Below are positions 1-7,545 of a stretch of DNA of 57,635 nt, one piece after another. Each line of letters starts with the position of its first letter. Position 1 is the first letter of the stretch. Where the stretch lies: assembly GCA_016219325.1 (NCBI GenBank), contig JACRNH010000010.1:1-57635 (forward strand). The letters are read 5' to 3'. The position numbers and the translations under genes were made by a program. This DNA is from Candidatus Collierbacteria bacterium. GTDB lineage: Bacteria; Patescibacteriota; Microgenomatia; UBA1400; JACPES01. The notes beneath the pieces were generated by a model. That model was not told the origin of the DNA. It worked only from the letters and a program-made list of their open reading frames with translations, and did not search any database.

Positions 1-1
1 C

Positions 2-109
2 TTCTTTTCGGATTATCTCCTGGAGACCGAATGGCGGTTTAATCATCGTGATACAATGGAGACAATGTTGAAACGTTTAGTGAGAAACGACCGGAGGATA
101 CCGCTGTAA
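2..109 (+). CDS. C-terminal end of an IS1595/ISXO2-like transposase (partial)
   Basis: An open frame runs in from the left edge and stops at TAA 107-109. Its 35 residues contain LLETEWRFNHR followed by a basic tail, which resembles the C-terminus of DDE transposases of the IS1595/ISXO2 type (family knowledge, from memory). The catalytic part lies outside the window, so activity cannot be judged. No terminal inverted repeat was recognised downstream. It marks the left border of the restriction-modification region. The family name is uncertain because so little is visible. Confidence 0.5.
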   Translation, partial: FFSDYLLETEWRFNHRDTMETMLKRLVRNDRRIPL

Positions 110-119
110 AAGTGGACGC

Positions 120-587
120 TTATCTGGGCAAGACCCTAATTTTATATTCGCCGGGAGGAAAATCTGTCTGATTACCACTTGGGTATTTCTCAGTAAAAAA
201 ATGCAAAATGTCAAATCCCTTATGCACATAGCAAACATCCAGTCTCCTTGGCGTATCCGTATCGATATCTTTAGAAGAAAAATCTTTTTCATGAGCCCAC
301 TTTAGACGCATTATATTTCTATACTCTGAAACATTCTGAAATACATCGTTTTTTAATAGCTTAATACTTTTAAGTTCACCTACGCAACCTACAGCTGTAT
401 TTTTACCTTTATTTCGCACCATAACATGACAAAAAAGTCCTAATACAGCATTAAAGCCTAAATCTCTAGCTTTGTAATATGTCTCCCTTGGGTCATAATA
501 AACCTCTAATTGTGGCCTACTAATATAAATTGATCCCTTTTGAATCCAACTAATGGGATTTAACCACCCCAGAATTGTTTCCCACAT
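120..587 (-). CDS. Hypothetical protein, 155 aa
   Basis: The product is not recognised. It starts with a hydrophobic stretch (residues 4-15) and then looks like a soluble mixed alpha/beta or beta-sandwich protein ending in PPGEYKIRVLPR. There is no clear catalytic motif. The gene is transcribed away from the lexA-like gene; their starts are about 80 bp apart and the palindrome at 621-633 lies between them, so the two could share control. The 10 bp between its stop and the transposase fragment suggest that the fragment arrived next to it by insertion. Confidence 0.6.
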   Translation of the reverse strand: MWETILGWLNPISWIQKGSIYISRPQLEVYYDPRETYYKARDLGFNAVLGLFCHVMVRNKGKNTAVGCVGELKSIKLLKNDVFQNVSEYRNIMRLKWAHEKDFSSKDIDTDTPRRLDVCYVHKGFDILHFFTEKYPSGNQTDFPPGEYKIRVLPR

Positions 588-612
588 ATTTTTACCTCCG
601 ATAAACTGTCCC

Positions 613-640
613 TTGACTTTCGAAACAGTTTCGATATATT
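613..640 (+). promoter_or_regulatory. lexA promoter with overlapping palindromic operator
   Basis: TTGACT (613-618) and TATATT (635-640) are 16 bp apart and make a good sigma-70 promoter. The perfect palindrome CGAAACAGTTTCG (621-633) fills the spacer. It resembles the Gram-positive type of LexA box in having CGAA-type half sites and a position between -35 and -10, so LexA autorepression is the natural reading. This assignment is inference from position and symmetry. Confidence 0.6.
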
Positions 641-670
641 TTAAATATCATGCAGAAAAAAGTCAATAGG

Positions 671-1258
671 ATGTTAACCGTAAAACAGAAGAAAATACTA
701 GATTATGTCACTTCATCTGCCAACCACCATGGTTACTCCCCTTCATTAGAAGAGATCGCTTCCCATTTTGGTCTTAGCGCTATCTCGACCGTTCACCACC
801 ATGTAAAAGCTCTTAGAATTAAGGGTTATCTCAAAAAGGAGAAGAACCAGCCAAGGGGCGCATCTCCGTTAGAGAGAACGTCTGACAGCGTAGAAATCCC
901 GTTGCTTGGATTTATCGCCGCCGGCACGCCTATTGAACCTATCGAAAATCCGGAACCAATAAAAGTGCCCAACAATCTCATCTCTAAACGTGGTGATTAT
1001 TATGCTTTGAAGGTGAAAGGAGACAGCATGATTGAAGACGGTATTTGGGATGGTGATTTAGTTGTTATAAAAAGTCAACAAACTGCCGATAATGGAGATA
1101 CTGTAGTTGCGGTTACTGAAGGCGGTGCAACGCTAAAAATATTTAGAAGCAAAAACGGTACAATATTCTTAGAACCAAGAAATAAAAGGTTAGAGAATAT
1201 ATATCCTCAATCTTTAGAAATTAGAGGTAAATTTGTTGGTTTAATTAGAAAAAATTAA
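671..1258 (+). CDS. lexA: LexA-like SOS repressor (S24 autopeptidase)
   Basis: The protein has an N-terminal winged helix (LTVKQKKILDYV...HGYSPSLEEIA) and a C-terminal S24 peptidase domain. An earlier ATG exists at 650, but starting at 671 gives 195 aa and places the Ala-Gly cleavage bond at 84/85, the catalytic Ser in GDSM at 119 and the Lys at 156, the same numbers as in E. coli LexA. The 671 start also begins MLTVKQKKIL, as LexA proteins usually do. RecA-stimulated self-cleavage would relieve repression of SOS genes. The methyltransferase start follows the stop by 1 nt, so the two are cotranscribed; LexA may therefore also act as control protein of a restriction-modification unit. A phage-type repressor is the alternative. 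Confidence 0.85.
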   Translation: MLTVKQKKILDYVTSSANHHGYSPSLEEIASHFGLSAISTVHHHVKALRIKGYLKKEKNQPRGASPLERTSDSVEIPLLGFIAAGTPIEPIENPEPIKVPNNLISKRGDYYALKVKGDSMIEDGIWDGDLVVIKSQQTADNGDTVVAVTEGGATLKIFRSKNGTIFLEPRNKRLENIYPQSLEIRGKFVGLIRKN

Positions 1259-1259
1259 T

Positions 1260-2066
1260 ATGAGGTCAATTAACGAATACACCAATAAAGTTATCTGCGG
1301 GGACTGCATTGAGATAATGCAGAAGATGCCAGAAGAAAGCATTGATTTAACTGTCACTTCGCCTCCTTATGATGAGTTAAGAAATTATAATGGTTATCAC
1401 TTCGACTTCGAGAACATTGCCAGAAATTTATTTAGGGTAACCAAGAAAGGCGGTGTTGTGGTTTGGGTTGTTGGCGATAAAATTAAAAAGGGGAATAAAA
1501 GTCTCACAAGCTTCAGGCAAGCACTATTCTTTCAATTAGCGGGTTTCAATGTTCACGATGTTATGATTTATAGGAAAAAAAACACGCCTTTTATGAGATC
1601 AAATGCTTATACAAATGGTTTTGAATTCATGTTTGTATTAAGCAAGGGTGCTCCGAAAACATTTAATCCCTTAAAGACTAAAACTGTAAGACAGGGTCAA
1701 GAAATGCTGCCATTTAACAAAAAGGCTGATGGGATCAATAAGAAAACTTTAGGGGAACTTAAACCTGAAAAAACAAGAACAAATATTTGGGAATATGCAG
1801 TAGGTTTAGGTGGTTCGACCAGCGATAGAATTGCCTTTAAACATCCTGCTATTTTCCCAGAGAAATTAGCAGAGGATCATATACTTTCATGGACTAATCA
1901 GGGTGAGATTGTTTTCGATCCAATGTGTGGCTCTGGAACTACTTGTAAAATGGCACTTAAGAATAAGCGTTTATATATTGGCTGTGATATATCTGATAGA
2001 TATGTTGAATTAACAAAAAAAAGGCTCGAAATATTAAGCCCTCAATATCTTACTCGAGGAATTTAA
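1260..2066 (+). CDS. DNA N4-cytosine/N6-adenine methyltransferase, beta class
   Basis: This 268-aa protein has the catalytic motif TSPPY at residues 33-37 and the S-adenosylmethionine motif DPMCGSGTT at 220-228. That order (motif IV before motif I) defines the beta class of N4/N6 DNA methyltransferases. The start ATG is 1 nt behind the lexA-like stop. Its 3' end overlaps the convergent HNH nuclease gene by 17 bp, as in compact type II restriction-modification pairs, where it would protect the host target site. The recognition sequence cannot be read from the protein. A solitary regulatory methylase is possible but less likely given the neighbour. Confidence 0.88.
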   Translation: MRSINEYTNKVICGDCIEIMQKMPEESIDLTVTSPPYDELRNYNGYHFDFENIARNLFRVTKKGGVVVWVVGDKIKKGNKSLTSFRQALFFQLAGFNVHDVMIYRKKNTPFMRSNAYTNGFEFMFVLSKGAPKTFNPLKTKTVRQGQEMLPFNKKADGINKKTLGELKPEKTRTNIWEYAVGLGGSTSDRIAFKHPAIFPEKLAEDHILSWTNQGEIVFDPMCGSGTTCKMALKNKRLYIGCDISDRYVELTKKRLEILSPQYLTRGI

Positions 2067-2628
2067 TGGCTCTTTTAATAAGCCCTACGTCATCTTTAAA
2101 TCTACCTATTCCTGTGTTGCAACTATCACATACCCAACCCCTTATTTCTCCAGTGCGGTGATTATGATCAAGGACTACCTTACTAGTTATACCGGCAATA
2201 GTTCGCTTAGCACATATCGGGCACTCAAAAGGTTCATTTTGCGGCTTGGTTTTTGACCATTTAAGTTTTTCTTTTGGAGTCGGGCTCACCCCTTCAAGTT
2301 GTTTCCTGCATTCTTGACATGATGGTCTTCGAACTTGTCTATTGTTTACGCCATTTTGATTTCTTGCAAATTCTGTGGTGTTTAGAAGTTTATGGCAGAT
2401 ATTACAAATTTTTTTGAGAAAACCGTCTCCCGTTTTTTTGACATCAAAAATCTTAAAATCATTTTTATTTAACGCAACCTCCTGCCAAATTCTTATGAAA
2501 AAAATAGGGATACCTTCTTTCGACTCAGGTTTTATAATACCAACGTCACCCTTTTTAACCAAAACTCCACTTGGCCTTTTGGTATTTCTTTTGGCTATTA
2601 CAAACTTATCCGTAAAAGATGAATTCAT
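2050..2628 (-). CDS. HNH / endonuclease VII-like nuclease, candidate restriction enzyme
   Basis: The 192-aa protein has four CxxC pairs (residues 75/78, 104/107, 136/139 and 167/170) around VVLDHNHRTGEIRGW (DHNH at 154-157) and a following CNTGIGRF. DHNHxTGxxRG with flanking zinc pairs is the endonuclease VII / beta-beta-alpha-metal form of HNH nucleases, a fold also used by some type II restriction enzymes. The N-terminal 70 residues are unrelated and may read DNA. It is convergent with and overlaps the methyltransferase, so it is the likely restriction partner. A TGCTAGAAT extended -10 precedes the start. A repair nuclease is the alternative role. Confidence 0.75.
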   Translation of the reverse strand: MNSSFTDKFVIAKRNTKRPSGVLVKKGDVGIIKPESKEGIPIFFIRIWQEVALNKNDFKIFDVKKTGDGFLKKICNICHKLLNTTEFARNQNGVNNRQVRRPSCQECRKQLEGVSPTPKEKLKWSKTKPQNEPFECPICAKRTIAGITSKVVLDHNHRTGEIRGWVCDSCNTGIGRFKDDVGLIKRAIKFLE

Positions 2629-2702
2629 TGCCAGTTTGTCATTCTAGCATAGCCGATCGTCATACTAGAAGGTTTGATTGCCCCTCAGGGTAAAATATAG
2701 CT

Positions 2703-3485
2703 ATGAGGAAGTATTGGGCTATGGCCCGGGCCGAACTTCTGGATGCGATTGCCGAGAAAGAAGAGATCTTAATTTGGATCATTATTGACGCCATTCCGGT
2801 TTTTGTGATGGGATCTTTGTGGCTGGCAAACAGCCATAACTTGGTTCAGGTCAGTATTTCTGAAATGGTGACTTATTACTTGGTGGTGATGATTACATCC
2901 AGATTAACAGAGTTCTATTTTGACGAATATGTTCAGGATGAAATCAGGGATGGGACATTTTCCAGATATTTGCTTAAGCCCTTGAGGCTGCCTTGGCTGT
3001 TTTTGCCGGTGATTTGGGGCCGGAGGCTGTTTGAGAACATATTACTGATCCCGGTGTCTGCTTTAATTATTATTCTTTTCAGGCAATATCTGGTGATTCC
3101 GGATTTGTCTGCCTTGGCGCTATTTGCGGTTTATTTGGTTATTTCTTCATTCATCCGTTATTCCCTGTCGGTGTTAATCACTACGGCGGCTTTTTATTGG
3201 GAACAAACTTATTCCCTAGTCCATTTGCGCTGGATTTTGGAAGCAGTAGCCGGAGGCTATGTTTTGCCTTTGATTTTTTATCCTTCGTGGATAAGGTTTA
3301 TTCCGGACAGTCTGCCATTTAAATATATTTTCTTTGTTCCGACGGCGGTGTTTATCGGCATGATTTCGGTCCAAGAGGCGGTTGCCAGCCTGCGGCCGGC
3401 TTTATTATGGATGGTCGGATTATTGTTATTAAGCAATTTGCTGTGGAAGACCGGGGTCAAAAAATATTCCAGCGTCGGAGGCTAA
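2703..3485 (+). CDS. ABC-2 type permease, A subunit of pair 1
   Basis: A 260-aa integral membrane protein with about six hydrophobic segments, like the uncharacterised ABC-2 permeases of the COG4587/COG3694 kind (PF06182 group). The loop after TM2 reads IRDGTFSRYLLKP, matching the GxL...(K/R)P signature found in most of the A and B proteins here, probably the coupling region to the ATPase. The end, GVKKYSSVGG, follows the A-type pattern. A TAAAAT box (2691-2696) ends 6 nt before the ATG. The B1 gene starts on the next base after the stop. No ATPase gene is adjacent; the only one in the region is at 14905. Confidence 0.82.
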   Translation: MRKYWAMARAELLDAIAEKEEILIWIIIDAIPVFVMGSLWLANSHNLVQVSISEMVTYYLVVMITSRLTEFYFDEYVQDEIRDGTFSRYLLKPLRLPWLFLPVIWGRRLFENILLIPVSALIIILFRQYLVIPDLSALALFAVYLVISSFIRYSLSVLITTAAFYWEQTYSLVHLRWILEAVAGGYVLPLIFYPSWIRFIPDSLPFKYIFFVPTAVFIGMISVQEAVASLRPALLWMVGLLLLSNLLWKTGVKKYSSVGG

Positions 3486-4277
3486 ATGAAAACATTAATA
3501 AGATATTTATCTCTATACCGGAAAGTATTCATTCAGTCGGTAATGCAGAATTTGGCATATCCGCAAAATTTCATGACCTGGATGATGGTGGATATTGCTT
3601 GGGCGATCGTGAATATAGGATTTTTCCGGATTTTGTTATTCACTCTGCCGGAAATATCGGGTTGGAATTTTGACCAATTAGCCATACCTTTGGGAATTTT
3701 ATATTTGCTGAATACGCTGATATGGGGATTTTTTTACGGGAATATGAACGCGATCCCGCAGATGGTGGATAAAGGCGAATTGGATCTATTGCTGACAAAA
3801 CCGGTTAATTCCCAATTTATTGTTTCTACCCGTCAAATAGGATTAGGGAGTTTGCCGTCGTCTGCTGCCGGGGCCTATTTATTGTGGTATGGATTCCAAG
3901 CCAATGCCGTTTCCTGGAAAATGGTTTTTATTATCCCGTTGGCGTTATTGTTTTCCGGAATAATTTCCTATTCTCTTTGGCTGATGACGGTGACTTTGTC
4001 ATTTTGGACCAACCGGCTTTACAACTCTCCAGATCTGTTTGCTCACGCGGTGGATATATCCAGGTACCCTGTCACGATTTTCCGCCAGCCTTTCAGATTT
4101 ATGTTTACTTTTATTCTGCCTTTCGCGATTTTAGGATTTTTGCCGGCAGAAATTATTTTGGGCAGGATCGGGCTTGTTTGGCTGTTTTGGCCGTTGGGAT
4201 TGGCGGTTTTATTTTCCTTTTTATCCAGCCGGTTTTGGCAATTTTCCCTTAAGCGCTACCAAAGCGCCTCGTCGTAA
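3486..4277 (+). CDS. ABC-2 type permease, B subunit of pair 1
   Basis: A 263-aa membrane protein of the same superfamily. It carries VDKGELDLLLTKPVNSQF, the B-type signature seen in all five B copies as GE/GG-(L/F)-D...(K/R)P, and ends in LKRYQSASS. The ATG abuts the stop of A1, so the two are translated together and probably form a heterodimeric channel for the shared ATPase. The substrate is unknown. The 3' end is one of the sequences that recur as fossils between TA modules. hicB starts 32 bp downstream. Confidence 0.82.
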   Translation: MKTLIRYLSLYRKVFIQSVMQNLAYPQNFMTWMMVDIAWAIVNIGFFRILLFTLPEISGWNFDQLAIPLGILYLLNTLIWGFFYGNMNAIPQMVDKGELDLLLTKPVNSQFIVSTRQIGLGSLPSSAAGAYLLWYGFQANAVSWKMVFIIPLALLFSGIISYSLWLMTVTLSFWTNRLYNSPDLFAHAVDISRYPVTIFRQPFRFMFTFILPFAILGFLPAEIILGRIGLVWLFWPLGLAVLFSFLSSRFWQFSLKRYQSASS

Positions 4278-4309
4278 ATATTGTTATGTCCCGATGATAT
4301 AATTCAGTC

Positions 4310-4579
4310 ATGTCTCAAGTACTAAGTTTTAAAGTAATAATGGAACAAGATGAAGATGGGGTGTTTGTGGCCTCAGTGCCGGCTATTCCCGGCTGTCATA
4401 CACAGGGAGATACCTACGAAGAAGCCGTAAATAATATTGAAGAGGCGATAGGCGTATGTTTGGAGGAAGCCCGGGAAAACAAGGACTACAAGAATCAAAT
4501 TGTTTGGCCAAATCAAGAAAGTAAATCCAATTTTTTGGGAATTTTGGATATGACCGTTAAAACTCCGTCATTTGCATGA
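4310..4579 (+). CDS. hicB: HicB-like antitoxin
   Basis: The 89-aa protein has the HicB fold signature: FKVIMEQDEDGVFVASVP, then IPGCHTQGDTYEEAVNNIEEA. It would bind and block HicA and repress its own promoter. TATAAT (4298-4303) ends 6 nt before the ATG, so the mRNA is probably leaderless. The antitoxin comes first in the operon, the reverse of the textbook hicA-hicB order. The stop overlaps the hicA ATG by 4 nt. A close relative lies at 12970-13239. There is no clear C-terminal DNA-binding domain at this length. Confidence 0.88.
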   Translation: MSQVLSFKVIMEQDEDGVFVASVPAIPGCHTQGDTYEEAVNNIEEAIGVCLEEARENKDYKNQIVWPNQESKSNFLGILDMTVKTPSFA

Positions 4580-4800
4580 GCAAACCACCGGTTCTTAAGG
4601 CAAAGGAATTAATTAAAATTGTTGAGAGATTAGGGTTTGTTAACTCCAGAAGCAGAGGAAGTCATTTTTTCTTTAAGCATAAAAACGGAAGAACTACGGT
4701 TATACCTGTCCATTCCGGGAAGACAATAAGTTTGGGTTTGATGCGAAGCATTTTAAAAGACATCGGAATGTCAGTAGATGAATTCAGAAAATATCTTTAG
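4576..4800 (+). CDS. hicA: HicA-like toxin (mRNA interferase)
   Basis: The 74-aa double-stranded-RNA-binding-type protein contains RGSHFFFKH, where the His is the known catalytic residue, then RTTVIPVHSGKTISLGLMRSIL. HicA toxins cleave mRNA until bound by HicB. It overlaps hicB by ATGA. The product is near-identical in plan to the toxin at 12749-12973. The toxin looks complete, so this copy may be active. Confidence 0.88.
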   Translation: MSKPPVLKAKELIKIVERLGFVNSRSRGSHFFFKHKNGRTTVIPVHSGKTISLGLMRSILKDIGMSVDEFRKYL

Positions 4801-4889
4801 AGGAATTAAGAAATTAATGGAAAAGAAATTCTTGGAAAAATTATAAGTAGAATAAAAGTGCTGTTGAAATAATTAGAGTTTCGTCTTGG

Positions 4890-5008
4890 TGGCAATCAAA
4901 TATTCGACCTATATCGAATATAGACAATAATTTCATAAAGAAAATCGAAAATACTATCGGGAGGATCCTTGAAGGAGAATCCTTTTTGGTAAGGTTTGAT
5001 ATTGTTAT
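4890..5008 (+). other. Deletion scar of a winged-helix/nucleotidyltransferase module
   Basis: This gap holds an operator-like inverted repeat (ATATTCGA at 4900-4907, TCGAATAT at 4914-4921) matching the one at 10683-10704. AAAGAAAATCGAAAATA follows (from about 4938) and resembles the first codons of the winged-helix gene at 10718, although the ATG is now ATA. It then jumps to the segment that follows the nucleotidyltransferase at 11877-11926, including the same terminator-like hairpin. The reading is that a second copy of the module once stood here and lost nearly all of its coding sequence. Confidence 0.55.
4962..4987 (+). terminator. Terminator-like hairpin, duplicated at 11877
   Basis: AGGAT pairs with ATCCT and CC with GG, with a small bulge, followed by TTTTT. 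The stem is weak, but the same sequence with one change stands at 11877-11902. It lies downstream of hicA (+) and just beyond the stop of permease B2 (-), and could serve the plus strand. Confidence 0.4.
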
Positions 5009-5797
5009 CTAGCTGCTGGCGGAGGAATAGAAGCGGACGGCGAAATGGAAAAATTTCCGTGAGATAATAAATAAAATTAAATTGCTAAGCAGCACCCACG
5101 GTAAAATCTCCCAGCCGGCGGTTCCCATCAATACTTTTGTCGGGATGGTAGCGATAAGCCCAACCGGAACGACGAATAATATTGCGCCTCCGGCTACGCC
5201 TGTAAAAATGTCAGTAGTCCGTTTGCCAACATCCAGAATTTCGGCGAATAAATCATTGAGATTAAAAATATTCTGGAGCCAGAAACTTAAACTGGCGATC
5301 ATAAAATATAGGCTATAAAAAGCCGCGACTGCCAAAATAATCAGAATTAAAAATAATATCCATGAGCCGAAGCTGACAGCCAGTCCCATTTTCCCCAAAT
5401 ACCATGGTAAGGCAAAAGCTATGATTAATACTCTGGCCAGTTGGTTGGGATACATTTTTGTTAAAGAAACTAATAGCTGGGCATCTACCGGGCGCAATAA
5501 ATAGAAATCAAATCCGCCGGTTCTGACTAATTCGGCCAGCTGATTGGCCCCGGGAATAACCAGAGACTTAATAAATGAACCGGTAATATAGTAAACCAAA
5601 ACCAAAAGCATGGCTTGCGACCGGGTCCAGCCGGCGATGGTTCCGGCTTGCTCAAAAACCAAAGAAATTCCGGCCAAACTTGTCAAAATCCAGACAATAT
5701 TGAACACTAAAAAAAACAACAAATTGAATTTAAATTCAAACTCGCGTTTGATTGCGTAATCAAAAGAAGATAGAAACAATTTTAATAGCCGTTTCAT
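5009..5797 (-). CDS. ABC-2 type permease, B subunit of pair 2
   Basis: A 262-aa membrane protein with the B signature as VRTGGFDFYLLRP (Arg replaces Lys before Pro) and the end SRKFFHFAVRFYSSASS. It overlaps the A2 gene by 4 nt, so the pair is coupled. Its 3' end and the 50 bp beyond recur at 11877-11962, and its C-terminal codons recur as a fossil at 12691-12750. Intact by length and hydrophobic pattern. Confidence 0.82.
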   Translation of the reverse strand: MKRLLKLFLSSFDYAIKREFEFKFNLLFFLVFNIVWILTSLAGISLVFEQAGTIAGWTRSQAMLLVLVYYITGSFIKSLVIPGANQLAELVRTGGFDFYLLRPVDAQLLVSLTKMYPNQLARVLIIAFALPWYLGKMGLAVSFGSWILFLILIILAVAAFYSLYFMIASLSFWLQNIFNLNDLFAEILDVGKRTTDIFTGVAGGAILFVVPVGLIATIPTKVLMGTAGWEILPWVLLSNLILFIISRKFFHFAVRFYSSASS

Positions 5798-6588
5798 TGT
5801 CCGAAAGCCGAGTAGGCTTTAACTCCTTTCTTCCATAAGAACCGGTATAACATCAATAAGGCAATTGACCAAAGTCCGGCCATAAGCAGTGAAACTAAAA
5901 GCTCTGGACCTTGTGTTTTATGGAATATAATTTCTACCGGAAAAGACAATTCATACCGGAACGGTAAAAACATATTTATGGTTTTCAGCCAATTCGGAAG
6001 AAACGAAACCGGCATCCATAACCCGCCTATAAATATAAATATTGTCCAAAACAAGAAGTTGACATATTCAACCTCGGTAAACCAGAAAGCTAAAGTCACC
6101 ATTGACATAGTGGTAAAAAATGAAATAACAACTCCGGTAAATATGGCCGGAATTACTAAAAGCCAGTCCCAGCCGGGAGTCAGAATTACCCGCAGATTTA
6201 ATATTTTTAATATGCTAAAAACGAAAATGGCGGCGATTGCCAGAATTCCCATGGCGGTAAATTTAAATCCGGCCTCTTTGGCAAACCAGGCTTTGGCATA
6301 ATTGAGCGGTTTAATCAGCATTGTCAGGATATATCCGGACCTGATTTCTTCAGCGATAGGATGAAATGGATTCCACATCAAAAACCATTCCGCGAACATG
6401 ATAACAACGTAGTAGCTGATAATTTCTTCTCTGGTGTATCCGCCTATAATCGTGTTGCCGGCTGCCAGCCACATCAGTAGGGCGATGCCGGTCCTGACCA
6501 GACTAATCAGCATCCAGATTACGATAGCTCCGCGGTAAGTGACATTGCTGCCGAATGAGGCTTTGGCAAAAGCCAAAAAAATCTTCAT
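5794..6588 (-). CDS. ABC-2 type permease, A subunit of pair 2
   Basis: A 264-aa membrane protein whose coupling loop reads EEIRSGYILTMLIKP and whose end is KGVKAYSAFGQ. On the minus strand TACAAT (6600-6595) ends 6 nt before the ATG, a probable leaderless promoter. It is divergent from the small membrane-protein pair that starts at 6640. It would form a heterodimer with B2. Confidence 0.82.
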   Translation of the reverse strand: MKIFLAFAKASFGSNVTYRGAIVIWMLISLVRTGIALLMWLAAGNTIIGGYTREEIISYYVVIMFAEWFLMWNPFHPIAEEIRSGYILTMLIKPLNYAKAWFAKEAGFKFTAMGILAIAAIFVFSILKILNLRVILTPGWDWLLVIPAIFTGVVISFFTTMSMVTLAFWFTEVEYVNFLFWTIFIFIGGLWMPVSFLPNWLKTINMFLPFRYELSFPVEIIFHKTQGPELLVSLLMAGLWSIALLMLYRFLWKKGVKAYSAFGQ

Positions 6589-6639
6589 GTAAAGATTGTA
6601 TCAGCAACGTCTTGTCATAAATCGTGATAGTATAAAAAT

Positions 6640-6843
6640 GTGATTATTGTTTCTAATTCTTGGTTTAAAGTTCTTTCCGGTCTTTTTATTAATCTTGGGG
6701 CCGGTTGGTTCGGAGTAGTTTTCATCGCTCCGGGAATTGTCGGTCAATCACTTTTGTTTTCATCTATTGTGTTGACCAAGAACATACTGCTTGGTACACT
6801 ATGTCTGGTAATCGCCAAGAAAATGGAGGATTTTATTTCATGA
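6640..6843 (+). CDS. Small membrane protein, first gene of a duplicated pair (copy 1)
   Basis: A GTG-started 67-aa protein with two hydrophobic segments (LSGLFINLGAGWFGVVFIAP, then VLTKNILLGTLCLVIA) and a short charged end KKMEDFIS. The start was chosen because it aligns codon by codon with the ATG of the homologue at 10299. The product is not recognised. It overlaps the next small gene by ATGA. Candidate roles are a membrane-acting toxin or a transporter accessory subunit, with no direct evidence for either. Confidence 0.65.
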   Translation: MIIVSNSWFKVLSGLFINLGAGWFGVVFIAPGIVGQSLLFSSIVLTKNILLGTLCLVIAKKMEDFIS

Positions 6844-6965
6844 CAAACGATAGATTTATCGAGATTATCAGCAGTGCCCAAGGTTTTACCCTTTTGTTTA
6901 TTATCGCGGTAATGTTGATGCTTATAGCTTTGAAAAAGACTCCTCAGAGCTCCAAAACTCGTTAA
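6840..6965 (+). CDS. Single-pass micro-protein, second gene of the pair (copy 1)
   Basis: A 41-aa product with one membrane helix (FTLLFIIAVMLMLIAL) and the tail KKTPQSSKTR. It differs by only three residues from the copy at 10499-10624, and the DNA similarity runs through both genes. The ATGA overlap with the upstream gene implies translation as a unit. Function unknown. Confidence 0.65.
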   Translation: MTNDRFIEIISSAQGFTLLFIIAVMLMLIALKKTPQSSKTR

Positions 6966-7012
6966 TAATTTGAGCTGTTGTAATGTTTCTTTTAGAAAAA
7001 AGCTAACTTACA

Positions 7013-7141
7013 ATGAATATAAATCTTGAACAAGGATTCAACACAGCTTCTATATTGATCACTCTTTATGTCATCGCGATAACGCTGATTTATTTTGTAT
7101 TTCTGCGGTCGTCTCTAAGATCTTCGGTAAAAGGAAAATAG
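7013..7141 (+). CDS. Orphan single-pass micro-protein
   Basis: A 42-aa open frame with one helix (ASILITLYVIAITLIYFVFL) and a basic tail RSSLRSSVKGK. It has the size and layout of the second gene of the small membrane-protein pairs but no first gene before it. It may be the survivor of another pair or a chance frame. It stops 8 bp before the fossil permease end at 7150. Confidence 0.4.
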   Translation: MNINLEQGFNTASILITLYVIAITLIYFVFLRSSLRSSVKGK

Positions 7142-7149
7142 CCGGAAGC

Positions 7150-7203
7150 TCAACTGCTGGCGGAGGAGTAGTGTTTGAGGGAGTAGAGCCAGAATTTTCT
7201 GCT
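7150..7203 (-). pseudogene. Fossil 3' end of a B-type ABC-2 permease
   Basis: On the minus strand these codons read SRKFWLYSLKHYSSASS and a stop. They match the C-terminus of permease B4 (SRKFWLYSLRHYSSAGG) almost residue for residue, but there is no permease gene upstream. The MNT promoter (TATACT at 7203-7208) begins at the inner edge of the fossil, on the opposite strand. Confidence 0.75.
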
Positions 7204-7215
7204 ATACTTTGGAAT

Positions 7216-7545
7216 ATGACTAAGGCACAATTCCAAAAACATTTGCAAAGAGTAACCAAAATCATAGTGGATAAATATCAGCCAGAGAGAATCATTTTAT
7301 TTGGTTCGGCGGCTAGCGACAATATTCATGAAGATAGCGACGCGGATTTAGCTGTTATTAAAAAGACAAACAAGAATTTTTACGACCGGATAGGCGAGGT
7401 CAGTGGGTTAGTCCCTCACGGAATCCCTTTGGATATTTTAGTTTATACTCCGGAAGAATTCGAGCAAATGAGGACGGATAAGTATGGATATTTTGTTAGA
7501 GATGAGATTTTAGGCAAAGGAAAAGTTTTATATGAATCGAGTTAA
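7216..7545 (+). CDS. MNT-domain nucleotidyltransferase (minimal NTase of an MNT/HEPN pair)
   Basis: A 109-aa protein with the polymerase-beta-type motif LFGSAASDNIHEDSDADL (GS...DxD). In the MntA/HepT class such enzymes AMPylate the HEPN partner to keep it inactive. The frame is open 45 nt further upstream, but 7216 aligns with the homologue at 12341-12670 and TATACT (7203-7208) ends 7 nt before it. It overlaps the HEPN gene by 14 bp, the same overlap as in the second copy. Its HEPN partner is frameshifted, so it is now an antitoxin without a target. Confidence 0.82.
   Translation: MTKAQFQKHLQRVTKIIVDKYQPERIILFGSAASDNIHEDSDADLAVIKKTNKNFYDRIGEVSGLVPHGIPLDILVYTPEEFEQMRTDKYGYFVRDEILGKGKVLYESS

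Noticed and set aside
613..2628. Prophage remnant (repressor plus methylase plus HNH)
   Set aside because: No structural, packaging or integrase gene accompanies them, and the layout fits a restriction-modification unit better.
2375..2647. 90-codon plus-strand frame opposite the HNH gene
   Set aside because: It is antisense to a zinc-ligand-rich protein with clear motifs and has no coding pattern of its own.
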